Source: a virus
IMG/VR virus record: IMGVR_UViG_3300048839_000639
Coordinates: 1 to 56,793 of that record
Direction: 5' to 3' (one strand)
Length of the DNA: 56,793 bases
Part shown: positions 7,582 to 14,671 of the stretch, piece after piece
Numbering within the stretch: position 1 is the stretch's first letter
How the letters are laid out: every line of letters begins with the position of its first letter
Position numbers and translations under genes: made by a program
The notes under the pieces: generated by a model
Told to the model about the DNA's origin: nothing
The model's database searches: none
The model's input: only the letters and a program-made list of their open reading frames with translations

Positions 7582-7618
7582 CCCCTCTCGCGGGGATATT
7601 TCATCGCCGCGAGAGGGG
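7582..7618 (-). promoter_or_regulatory. 12-bp hairpin covering the ribosome site of the downstream gene
   Basis: CCCCTCTCGCGG (7582-7593) and CCGCGAGAGGGG (7607-7618) pair perfectly around a 13-base loop. On the minus strand the arm nearest the gene ends exactly before the ATG at 7581. It may block ribosome access, act as a processing site, or mimic a CRISPR repeat (see findings). Confidence 0.7.
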
Positions 7619-7634
7619 AGAGTGTGTTGATGGA

Positions 7635-8627
7635 TTAGAGCGCCCTCACAAGCCACTGCATGTATTCGGGCGAGTCAACAGCCACGGCTTCGCACGGCTC
7701 GATTTCTTCCTCGTAGCCCTCATCAGTCGGGCTGTCGCTGGCGGCCTTGACCAGCCAGACGATTTTGACGCGATCCGGTTCCAGGTTCGGATGCGCGAGG
7801 AGCACCGCGTCGCGCTCGTTGAGGGCTTCGATGGAAGGGCAGACGCGGTCTTTCCATTCGGCGGCATCCTCGTAGTCGAGGACGTAGCCAGGAAACTCGG
7901 CGGCGGCGCGCTCAATGAAATACAGCCGTCCGCACTCGTGGCCGGCGGCCATGCCACGGCGCAGGCGTTCGCTGCCGTGCTCGTTTGCCCACGCGATACG
8001 CGCATCGCGTGCAGCTTGCTTCGCCGCTTCCTTCTCGGCGGCTTCCGCCGCCTTGCGCGCTTCGGCCTCGGCCTTGAAAGCGGGTTGCAGTGCGAGGTAT
8101 TCAGCGCGCGCGGCTTCATAAGCGCGCAGGTCGATTTCCGCGCCGGCCTCGCGCGCGTTCGCCATCTGCCGGTCAATGTTGCCGCCGGTGTAGGTCGCGC
8201 TGCGCGCCTCGATCAACGCGCGGTAGTTGGCCGCGATGCCGTCAATGTGAGCCTGCGCACTCACGCGCACCTGCTCGCGGTGCAGCGCGGCGAGGCGGTC
8301 GAACTCGGCCTGATGCATCTCGCGCGATGCGAGTGCATTGCCGGCGCGCGCGATCCAGTCAGCGATGCTTGGCAGCGTCTCAAACTCGTCAGCTCGCTCG
8401 GTGATCCACTGAGGCGCGCCAGTGGTGCTATACATCTGCCGCGCGCCAGTGGTGCGCGCCGGCATCTCATAGCACTCGTTTTTCACACAGCGCACGAGCA
8501 CCGCGCGCTGCTCAGGGGTGAGCAACACGGGATCGAACTCAATGCGCTCAGTGCGCGCGAGTTGCTTGCCGGTGGCGATGAAATGAGCACTAATCAGTTT
8601 CTGCGTCGGGTGAAATTCTGCGAACAT
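7635..8627 (-). CDS. Coiled-coil hypothetical protein
   Basis: ATG 8627 follows AGGAG with six bases between and gives 330 residues (MFAEFHPTQKLISAHF). Residues about 90-230 are rich in Ala/Glu/Arg and form long helices (for example KAEAEARKAAEAAEKEAAKQ), consistent with a coiled coil. The ends are mixed and acidic. No catalytic motif is seen. It is the longest gene of the accessory operon. Confidence 0.75.
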   Translation of the reverse strand: MFAEFHPTQKLISAHFIATGKQLARTERIEFDPVLLTPEQRAVLVRCVKNECYEMPARTTGARQMYSTTGAPQWITERADEFETLPSIADWIARAGNALASREMHQAEFDRLAALHREQVRVSAQAHIDGIAANYRALIEARSATYTGGNIDRQMANAREAGAEIDLRAYEAARAEYLALQPAFKAEAEARKAAEAAEKEAAKQAARDARIAWANEHGSERLRRGMAAGHECGRLYFIERAAAEFPGYVLDYEDAAEWKDRVCPSIEALNERDAVLLAHPNLEPDRVKIVWLVKAASDSPTDEGYEEEIEPCEAVAVDSPEYMQWLVRAL

Positions 8628-8687
8628 TGGTTTCTCCTGCCGGCACCTGCCGGCTGAATCAAATCTGATGTGCACATGCTCATCAGT

Positions 8688-8725
8688 CCCGCTGCGCGGG
8701 AGACACCCCCACCGCGAGGGTGGGG
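8688..8725 (-). promoter_or_regulatory. Two adjacent GC-rich hairpins upstream of the coiled-coil gene
   Basis: CCCGC-TGC-GCGGG (8688-8700) is followed by CCCCACC-GCGAG-GGTGGGG (8707-8725). Read on the plus strand the second continues into GATGTTTCG. No T-run follows on either strand, so a plain terminator is unlikely. The layout repeats the hairpin-before-gene pattern seen at 7582-7618. Confidence 0.6.
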
Positions 8726-8740
8726 ATGTTTCGCTGTGCA

Positions 8741-9067
8741 CTATCGGATGATCGTGAGGCCGCCCTGACCGTGGCTGCGCTTTGCGCCGGTGCGCCCCAC
8801 GTAGATTTCGAACGCGCCATTCGCCCTGCGGTTGGCTTCCGCGTAGGTGATCTGCGCATTACCGAAATAGCAGTTGGCGACAAACCCATCGCGGCTATAG
8901 CGGCGGATGCGGTCAGCAGTGGGGTTTTCGTCGATTGCCGCAAGGAGCTTGTCGATGTCGCTGTTGTAAAGCACGCGCGTGCGTGCGCGGCCCTCGATGG
9001 CATCAGCGGCATTGCGAAGGGTGGTCTTGATGTCGGACTGGTCGGTATTCGGAGTGTAGGTAATCAT
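8741..9067 (-). CDS. Hypothetical protein, first gene of the accessory operon
   Basis: ATG 9067 gives 108 residues (MITYTPNTDQSDIKTTLR). The N-terminal half is helical (DKLLAAIDENPTADRI); the C-terminal half (VANCYFGNAQITYAEANRRA) looks alpha/beta with a Gly-rich end. It is the first gene after the promoter at 9133-9161. Family unknown. Confidence 0.7.
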   Translation of the reverse strand: MITYTPNTDQSDIKTTLRNAADAIEGRARTRVLYNSDIDKLLAAIDENPTADRIRRYSRDGFVANCYFGNAQITYAEANRRANGAFEIYVGRTGAKRSHGQGGLTIIR

Positions 9068-9132
9068 TTGTCGTTTCCTCGTTCACTTGAACTTTGGTAG
9101 CTCGCACACTTGTGCTTGCCGTCGATAGATGT

Positions 9133-9161
9133 ATGGTAACACCATAGTAATACCGTGTCAA
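9133..9161 (-). promoter_or_regulatory. Leftward promoter with operator for the accessory operon
   Basis: On the minus strand TTGACA (9156-9161), a 17-base spacer and TACCAT (9133-9138) form a good sigma-70-type promoter. The palindrome ATGGT-AAC-ACCAT (9133-9145) overlaps the -10 box, a position suited to repressor binding. Confidence 0.75.
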
Positions 9162-9169
9162 GGGGTGGA

Positions 9170-9532
9170 AGGGATGAATTTTGAATCATCCAATGATTGA
9201 GTGAAAACCGCCCAAAATCCGCGCCTCGGTCACTCGCACGAGGAAACACCCGCACGAGCGTGCAAACGCCACGCCCTGCGCGCCCCTGTGCGCGCGCAGC
9301 GGTATGATTCCGGTGTCGCCGCAGCGAGGGCGGATCGCAACTAGGGCGTTTATTGCGCGTCGGGCCAGTAGGATGCACCCGACCGGCGGCAACCAACGAC
9401 CATCGGCTCCAACGCGCGAGACGGCGCTGAAATGCCGGTGCAGGGCAACCTGTGCGCCGCCGGCCTTCGGTCCAAACAGGCACACCAAACGGGCATATAA
9501 TGCCCACAACGAAATAGCCAGCCAGCGATTAC
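9170..9532. other. Gene-free stretch with no recognised content
   Basis: About 360 bases between the leftward promoter and a rightward hairpin. Open frames exist on both strands but none resembles a protein, and none has a good ribosome site. The only items noted are GGGCAT-ATA-ATGCCC (9491-9505), a palindrome that contains a TATAAT -10-like box, and several GC-rich inverted repeats. A promoter for 9584 onward may lie here. Confidence 0.5.
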
Positions 9533-9567
9533 GCGGCGGCAATCTATCTCCGATAGGTTGCCGCCGC
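9533..9567 (+). terminator. 16-bp hairpin before the 9584 gene
   Basis: GCGGCGGCAATCTATC pairs with GATAGGTTGCCGCCGC (one G-U pair) around a 3-base loop, followed by GTTTGCGTTTT. It could terminate incoming transcripts or attenuate the cluster that starts at 9584. Confidence 0.6.
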
Positions 9568-9583
9568 GTTTGCGTTTTCCGCC

Positions 9584-9829
9584 ATGTCACCACAGGCAAA
9601 AGTCTTTCATGTCGTGTCCGTGAAGCTCCTGGTCGAGTCCACAAAGGACGGTGACGGCACTGCGGCTTACGAGCAAACGCTGGTTGCGCTTGAAGCCGCG
9701 CGCGGCCTGATTGCGCACGTCACAGGACGGGAAGTGCGCACGAAGGCGGCGATTTTGGAGCCGATTCGACTGATCGAACTGGCCCACGAGGAACAACCTC
9801 AAGAGGAAACAACCGATGACCGCAAGTGA
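9584..9829 (+). CDS. Hypothetical protein
   Basis: The 81-residue product from ATG 9584 (MSPQAKVFHVVSVKLLVEST) has a beta-strand start and a helix (YEQTLVALEAARGLIAHVTG), ending acidic. It overlaps the next gene by 14 bases. No family is recognised; it opens the membrane-protein cluster. Confidence 0.65.
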   Translation: MSPQAKVFHVVSVKLLVESTKDGDGTAAYEQTLVALEAARGLIAHVTGREVRTKAAILEPIRLIELAHEEQPQEETTDDRK

Positions 9830-10106
9830 ACTTTCCGCACTGGCCGGCGTGATCCTGTCGCTGGCCTTCTCCTATGTCCCTGGCCTCAGTGCGTGGTTTG
9901 GCGACAAAGAGCCGACGGTGAAGCGCCTCATCATGGCCGGCGTGCTGCTGGTGGCCGTGGCTGCAATCTTCGGCCTGAGCTGCGCCGGCGTGCTCACCGC
10001 AGCGACCTGCGACCAGCCTGGTGCGGTGGGCCTCGCTGCCGCTTTTCTGTCTGCACTCGTTGCCAATCAGGCAACGTATCTCATCAGTCCGAGGCCGGCT
10101 GAGTGA
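9816..10106 (+). CDS. Small membrane protein, holin-like
   Basis: The 96-residue product has three hydrophobic stretches (residues about 5-25, 38-60 and 68-90) with a short charged loop FGDKEPTVKR between the first two. Size, charge and position beside another small membrane protein fit a phage holin, which makes the membrane hole at lysis. There is no recognisable endolysin next to it, so the assignment is tentative. It overlaps its neighbour by ATGA-type spacing (GTGA at 10103). Confidence 0.5.
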   Translation: MTASELSALAGVILSLAFSYVPGLSAWFGDKEPTVKRLIMAGVLLVAVAAIFGLSCAGVLTAATCDQPGAVGLAAAFLSALVANQATYLISPRPAE

Positions 10107-10405
10107 ATCCAGAGCGTGAAGGGCAGGTCACTCTAATGGATCAATACGCAGGTGCTTTTCTGGACATCGTTCGGCTGGTGCTGGTGGCCGTGGCCGCGTC
10201 GTTCGGCTCAACCGCTGCGCTCGTGCGGCATTTTGGCCGGCGCGAGGACATCGACCGCGCGGAAATAACGCGGCTGAAAGAAAACGAGGCGCGTCAAGAC
10301 CGCAAGATCGAGGATTTGCAGATTCAGGTCAAGACACTCACCGAATTTATGCGCTCGTCAGGGCATGACCCAAACCTCTACAGCGCCGCCCCACAAACCG
10401 GCTAG
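10103..10405 (+). CDS. Membrane-anchored coiled-coil protein (zero-frame product)
   Basis: The 100-residue product starts at GTG 10103 (a second possible start is ATG 10136). Residues about 16-38 are one membrane segment (IVRLVLVAVAASFGSTAALV), followed by a charged coiled coil (RLKENEARQDRKIEDLQIQV) that should lie in the cytoplasm. Near the end the message carries the heptamer CCCAAAC at 10369-10375 in the frame needed for -1 slippage, followed by a strong hairpin containing the stop. A fraction of ribosomes could thus continue into the effector-associated domain. Alone, the short form could be a holin partner or antiholin. Confidence 0.7.
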   Translation: MNPEREGQVTLMDQYAGAFLDIVRLVLVAVAASFGSTAALVRHFGRREDIDRAEITRLKENEARQDRKIEDLQIQVKTLTEFMRSSGHDPNLYSAAPQTG

Positions 10406-10412
10406 GCGGCGC
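10369..10412 (+). promoter_or_regulatory. Putative -1 programmed frameshift signal
   Basis: C-CCA-AAC (10369-10375) fits the X-XXY-YYZ slippery rule in the frame of the 10103 gene. Seven bases downstream an 8-bp perfect GC stem (10383-10390 with 10405-10412) with a 14-base loop follows. The zero-frame stop TAG (10403-10405) touches the right arm. The -1 frame is open from here to 10632. Confidence 0.6.
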
Positions 10413-10434
10413 CGGACACATTCGTGAAACGCTG

Positions 10435-10632
10435 TTGGGCCGGCTTTTGAATGAGTTTGACAACAACGAAATCGACGACTTGCGATTGAAACTTGGATGG
10501 CGACAAGACGAACTTTGGAGCGACGGCGCAACCCTCGACGAACGGGCGCGCGCGCTGGTGGAAGCCTGCACGCGGCACGGCTCGCTCGGCTCGCTGCTGC
10601 GGCTGGTCGAGTTGTCGCGCCCTTCGTCGTGA
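10435..10632 (+). CDS. Effector-associated (death-like) domain, probably a -1 frameshift extension
   Basis: The frame carries GRLLNEFDNNEIDDL, LKLGWRQDEL, RARALVEACTRHGSL and a final SRP. This matches effector-associated domains (EADs), small helical adaptors that recruit effectors in NTPase-based bacterial conflict systems. The first usable start (TTG 10435) lies inside helix 1 and has no ribosome site, while the helix begins upstream at IRETLLG in the same open frame. The -1 shift at 10369-10375 restores the full domain and gives a 176-residue membrane-anchored fusion. The EAD call rests on pattern recognition; the fusion is inferred. Confidence 0.6.
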   Translation: MGRLLNEFDNNEIDDLRLKLGWRQDELWSDGATLDERARALVEACTRHGSLGSLLRLVELSRPSS

Positions 10633-10814
10633 TGGCGCTGCTGGCGCTGCTGGCCGGCGTGATGGTGCTGATGATCGCGCGCGCCGGCGATGCCTGGTGC
10701 AGCGCGGCCATCCGCTGGCATGAGCCGCATCCGCAATCTAACTACCGCATCCCGTATCGCCCCTGTGAGGCGAACGGGTGGGGCAATGAATGGGAAATCG
10801 CCGGCATTCCATAG
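10632..10814 (+). CDS. Small single-pass membrane or secreted protein
   Basis: ATG 10632 overlaps the previous stop (TGATG); GTG 10629 is possible. The 60-residue product has one N-terminal membrane segment (ALLALLAGVMVLMIARAG) then a polar tail with two Cys (DAWCSAA and YRPCEAN), Pro and Trp, likely outside the membrane. The layout recalls small spanin-like or exclusion proteins, but no family is recognised. Confidence 0.55.
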   Translation: MALLALLAGVMVLMIARAGDAWCSAAIRWHEPHPQSNYRIPYRPCEANGWGNEWEIAGIP

Positions 10815-10828
10815 CCGGCAGGAGAAAC

Positions 10829-12043
10829 ATGAACAACAAAGCTCGACACATTTCTGTTTTGATTCTGGCCGTGGCAATGCTCGCCACGCTGCCGGCCAGC
10901 GCGCAGGTGCCGAACGGCTATGACCCGCGCTTCGACATCAACGGCGACAACGTGATGGACATCCGCGACGTGACGATGCTCAGCACCGTCATTCAGGCCA
11001 ACTACGGCGCAACGAACAACACCGCGCCGGCCACGGCCACGCCGGTGGTCACCTCGACAGCCACCGCAACCCCTGCGCCGGCATCCACGGCGACGCCGGC
11101 GCCGACGGCAACGCCTGGGCACGATCACACCGCGCTCAATCGCTGCGGCGTGCCAATCGACCAGTGGTGGACGGCCACGGAGCCGAACGGCTGCGAGAAC
11201 GGCAGCGAGCGCGGCGACGCGCCGCCCACATGGGTAAAGGCATATGAAACGCAGCGCGGACGCACGTTCTCCATGCACGGCCCCAACCTCACCAGCGCGT
11301 CCGAGGCGTCCATGAAATTCATGGTCATGAAAGGCTATGGCTTCACTGTGCCGGTGGTCAGGCCGCGCAATGTGAACGTCGATGTGTATTGCGTGGTGCA
11401 CGGCGGCAGCGTGCCGTTTGAGCGCGCGCAGAAGGTGCATAGCTGGCGCTGCTGGTTCCGTGAGGGTGACAACGGCAACATCTCGGCCATTCAGGGCTGG
11501 TATCGAGCCCCTGGGTTTGCGTTTGAGCGCATCGTCGGTTTCGACGGCACGCCCAACCGCAACAACTTCCCCATTATTTTTGCGCCGTCTCGCGCATCGG
11601 CGGCGGCCGGTGGTGGCGGCTGCGAGCAGTGGTATGTCGGCGCGGCCGGCAGCGAGCCGAACATTGAATTCGGCATCACGTTCTGCGGCACGGTGGCATT
11701 CTGGCAGCCCAACGAAACCGCGCTGGACTTCGACATGTCGAAGTGGGACTTGAGCGGCCACAGCGGCACGCGCAGGCGCATGGAAATCAGCTACTACAAA
11801 ACTACGCGCCCCGACAACCAGCGCACCGGCATCTACTGGGCCACGCAGGCCGGCGTCCCAGTGAGCGGCCCGAATGATCCGGCCTGCACCGGCTCAACCG
11901 TGATTGACGGCGTGAGTTACGCGACGTTGTGCCTGGAGCAGAACGTCAGCACGACCCTGCCGGAAATCTCGTTTGCTTCGACGAACGGGCGCAATGCCTT
12001 TGAGCGCGATTACCCATCTGATGGCGTTGTCGCACCCAACTGA
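10829..12043 (+). CDS. Secreted protein with dockerin-like motif and Thr/Pro linker
   Basis: ATG 10829 follows GCAGGAG and gives 404 residues; the upstream alternative lacks a signal. Residues 1-26 are a signal peptide ending in ASA. Then FDINGDNVMDIRDVTML matches one calcium-binding half of a type I dockerin (DxNxDxxxDxxD). A Thr/Pro/Ala linker of about 45 residues follows (TATPAPASTATPAP). The C-terminal 280 residues, with several Cys and Trp, are of unknown family. Dockerins normally need two such segments; only one is clear. Such secreted proteins are rare in phages and may be cargo that alters the host surface. Confidence 0.75.
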   Translation: MNNKARHISVLILAVAMLATLPASAQVPNGYDPRFDINGDNVMDIRDVTMLSTVIQANYGATNNTAPATATPVVTSTATATPAPASTATPAPTATPGHDHTALNRCGVPIDQWWTATEPNGCENGSERGDAPPTWVKAYETQRGRTFSMHGPNLTSASEASMKFMVMKGYGFTVPVVRPRNVNVDVYCVVHGGSVPFERAQKVHSWRCWFREGDNGNISAIQGWYRAPGFAFERIVGFDGTPNRNNFPIIFAPSRASAAAGGGGCEQWYVGAAGSEPNIEFGITFCGTVAFWQPNETALDFDMSKWDLSGHSGTRRRMEISYYKTTRPDNQRTGIYWATQAGVPVSGPNDPACTGSTVIDGVSYATLCLEQNVSTTLPEISFASTNGRNAFERDYPSDGVVAPN

Positions 12044-12113
12044 CCGCGCCGGACAAAACACAGTGACCCTGCCGGCGCGCACCCTGCGCGCCGGCTATTT
12101 GGAGGAATAACCC

Positions 12114-12749
12114 ATGATTAACGCAGACTTTCGACCGCGTGGCACGCTGATGGCGCGCCACATCAAGGCGCAGCGCGCGCCGCTTTCGTGGCGGCTGCGC
12201 AACATCCTGCGCTGGACCTACGTGTGGGGATTCATCGTGAACACCCTCGCACGGATTTTCAGCAAGATCACCGGCGCGGTGACGCTGACCAGCGAGCTGC
12301 GCGGACGGCTGCGCAAGGCAGACGGCCAGTGGATCGATTACGGCGTGCTCAGCCGGCGCGTGATTACGGATGCCGGCGTCACGTTCCTGCGCGACGACTT
12401 CAACAACAACGCGCAGGACATCACCACGCTCAACTTCCACGGCTGCGGCACCGGCACGACCGCCGAGGCCGCTGGACAGACCGCGCTCGTCACCGAATCG
12501 ACCACCGTCCTCAATCCAGACAGCACGCGCGCGACCGGCACGCGCTCGACGCCGGCGGCCAACCAGTTTCAAACCGTCGGCACGCTGACGTTCGACGCAT
12601 CGGCGGCCATCACCGAGCACGGCGTGTTTTCGCAGGCCGCGACCGGTGGCGGCACGTTGTGGGATCGCAGCGTATTCTCGGCCATCAACGTGGCATCGGG
12701 CGACTCGATCCAGTTCACCTACGTGCTGACCTTGACCGCCGGCGGCTAA
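12114..12749 (+). CDS. Probable phage surface/structural protein
   Basis: ATG 12114 follows GGAGGAAT and gives 211 residues. After a basic, partly hydrophobic start (WRLRNILRWTYVWGFIVNTL) the body is Thr/Ala/Gly-rich and beta-like. The segment ITEHGVFSQAATGGGTLWDR followed by NVASGDSIQFTYVLTL resembles a beta domain I associate with phage virion accessory proteins. It precedes two other probable surface proteins. The exact role is unknown. Confidence 0.55.
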   Translation: MINADFRPRGTLMARHIKAQRAPLSWRLRNILRWTYVWGFIVNTLARIFSKITGAVTLTSELRGRLRKADGQWIDYGVLSRRVITDAGVTFLRDDFNNNAQDITTLNFHGCGTGTTAEAAGQTALVTESTTVLNPDSTRATGTRSTPAANQFQTVGTLTFDASAAITEHGVFSQAATGGGTLWDRSVFSAINVASGDSIQFTYVLTLTAGG

Positions 12750-12771
12750 CCCCTGCCGGCGCGAGCCGCAA

Positions 12772-14655
12772 ATGGCAAGCATCTTTTCTGACGGCTTTGA
12801 ATCGGGCGACTTCTCCGCATGGTCATGGACGACCGTGAACGGCACAGGCGCGTCCGTGGCTGTCAGCAACACCGCAGAGCGCACCGGCACATACGGCTTT
12901 ATTGCCGAGGGCGCGACAGGCGCCCAAAGCTGGAATGCATATGCGGTCAAGTCGTTCACCGCGCCGGCATCCAACGTCATTCACGCGCGTTTCTGGTTCA
13001 ACATTCAGGCCGCGTCATCGGGCGGCGGCCTGCGCGTATTCCGGTTGAATGGCAGTGGCTTGTTCAATCTGTTTCGCCTGCTCGACTACTATGGCACATG
13101 GCGCATTGCACTGCGCAAGCGCGACGGCAACAACGAGAAGATTGACCTTTCCGGAGGCATTCCCACGGCGCAGTGGGTGAAGGTCGATGTGCTGTATGAC
13201 ATCTCTGGCACAAACCCTGTGCTAAAGGTGTGGGTTGACGGCACAGAGAAGGTGAATTTCACCGACACGACGAGCGGCACGACAGCCATGCCAAATGAGA
13301 TGCAACTTGGCGGCGCAGAGGAGGCATGGACGCAAACAGCGACACTGTGGTTTGATGATCTTGATGCGTGGGATGACGCATCAAACGTCCCTGGCAGTTC
13401 GCAGCAGTTCAACCAGAGCATTGCCGGATCGCTCACTTCTGCCGGCAGTATCGCGCGGCGCACGGGCAAACGGCCTGCCGGATCGCTCACTTCTGCCGGC
13501 GCCATTACACGGCGCGCCGGCAAACGCGCCACGGGTGGACTTACCAGCGCCGGCAGCATCGTGCGGCGCGCCGGCAAACGCGCCACGGGTGGACTTACCA
13601 GCGCCGGCACCCTCAGCAAACAAACGCGCACAACGAAGGCCGGCTCGCTCACCAGCAGCGGCGCCTTGTCGGTGGTGCGCGCATTCCTGATGGCACTGGC
13701 CGGCAGCCTCTCGGCGGCCGGTGTCCTGCTTAAGCAGACCGTCAAGCCGGCGTCGGGATCGCTCACGGGCGCCGGCAGCATCAGCAAACAGACGCGCACA
13801 ACGAAGGCCGGCACACTCACCAGCGCCGGCACCTTGTCGGTGGTGCGTGCATTCCTGATGGCACTGGCCGGCGCGCTTGCCACCGCCGGCGCACTGGTCA
13901 AGCAAACGCGCACGACTGAGGCGGGATCACTCACCAGCGTCGGCACCCTCAGCAAACAAACGCGCACAACGAAGGCCGGCACGCTCACGAGCGCCGGCAC
14001 CCTGGCCGTGATTCGGACGTTTCTCAGGGCGCTTGCTGGCACGCTTGCAGCGGCTGGCAGTCTCGCGCGGCAGACCGTCAAGCGGCCAGCCGGCACACTC
14101 ACCGCAGCCGGCACCCTCAGCAAACAAACGCGCACGGCGAAGGCTGGCACGCTCACGAGCGCCGGCACCCTGGCCGTGATTCGGACGTTTCTCAGGGCGC
14201 TTGCTGGCACGCTTGCAGCGGCTGGCAGTCTCGCGCGGCAAACGCGCACGGTTGAAGGCGGGGCGCTTGCAAGCAGTGGCACGGTTTCACGGCAAACACG
14301 CGCGACGAAGGCCGGCGCGCTCACCCTGGCCGGTGGGGTGGTGAAGCGCATCGGCGTGAGTGCTGCGGGTGTGCTCGACAGCGCCGGCGCGATCACCAAG
14401 CGGGTGGCTGTTGGACTCGGCAGCGCGCTCACCCTGGCCGGCGATCTGGCAAAGCAGACTCGCGTAAGGGCCGCGGGTGTGCTGGCGAGTGCCGGCGCGA
14501 TCACCAAGCGGGTGGGCATCCGGCTCGGCGGCACGCTGGCGAGCGCCGGCGCTGCGGTCATTCAACTGGCGCGCGCGCTCCTGATCGACTTTCGCATGAA
14601 GGGCGACGATGCCATGCAGATGCGCGACGATGACGACGAAATGAGGATGGAGTAA
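12772..14655 (+). CDS. Repeat-rich probable tail fibre/adhesin with LamG-like head
   Basis: The 627-residue product starts MASIFSDGFESGDFSAWSW. Residues 1-205 look like a concanavalin/LamG-type jelly roll (WVKVDVLYDISG, LKVWVDGTEK, LWFDDLDAWD). Residues about 220-600 are tandem repeats of 17-18 residues with core AGxLTSAGxLxxxTR, near 22 copies, some grouped into longer blocks with FLMALAG or FLRALAG inserts. This suggests an elongated beta-solenoid or shaft. The end is acidic. Carbohydrate binding plus shaft fits a receptor-binding or decoration fibre. No ribosome site is obvious. Confidence 0.65.
   Translation: MASIFSDGFESGDFSAWSWTTVNGTGASVAVSNTAERTGTYGFIAEGATGAQSWNAYAVKSFTAPASNVIHARFWFNIQAASSGGGLRVFRLNGSGLFNLFRLLDYYGTWRIALRKRDGNNEKIDLSGGIPTAQWVKVDVLYDISGTNPVLKVWVDGTEKVNFTDTTSGTTAMPNEMQLGGAEEAWTQTATLWFDDLDAWDDASNVPGSSQQFNQSIAGSLTSAGSIARRTGKRPAGSLTSAGAITRRAGKRATGGLTSAGSIVRRAGKRATGGLTSAGTLSKQTRTTKAGSLTSSGALSVVRAFLMALAGSLSAAGVLLKQTVKPASGSLTGAGSISKQTRTTKAGTLTSAGTLSVVRAFLMALAGALATAGALVKQTRTTEAGSLTSVGTLSKQTRTTKAGTLTSAGTLAVIRTFLRALAGTLAAAGSLARQTVKRPAGTLTAAGTLSKQTRTAKAGTLTSAGTLAVIRTFLRALAGTLAAAGSLARQTRTVEGGALASSGTVSRQTRATKAGALTLAGGVVKRIGVSAAGVLDSAGAITKRVAVGLGSALTLAGDLAKQTRVRAAGVLASAGAITKRVGIRLGGTLASAGAAVIQLARALLIDFRMKGDDAMQMRDDDDEMRME
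13421..14580 (+). repeat. Tandem coding repeats of about 51-54 bp
   Basis: Units such as CTCACCAGCGCCGGCACC and AAACAAACGCGCACAACG recur through the 3' two thirds of the gene. Two long blocks, near 13960-14065 and 14140-14245, are almost identical. Recombination between units could change shaft length. Confidence 0.85.
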
Positions 14656-14671
14656 GGACGGAGAAGGACGG

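Noticed and set aside
9064-9507. A 147-residue minus-strand frame upstream of the accessory operon
   Set aside because: It runs through the clear promoter and operator at 9133-9161 and shows no protein-like pattern, although its stop touches the next start.
10742-11761. A 339-residue minus-strand frame opposite the dockerin-like protein
   Set aside because: Arg/Ala-rich shadow lacking a ribosome site; the plus strand has a signal peptide and domains.
13089-14561. A 490-residue minus-strand frame opposite the repeat-rich fibre
   Set aside because: The tandem repeats keep both strands open; the plus-strand product has a sensible domain order and the minus product is a low-complexity shadow.
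13421-14580. Possible CRISPR array because of regular repeats
   Set aside because: Units are coding, in frame, variable and without unique spacers of constant length.
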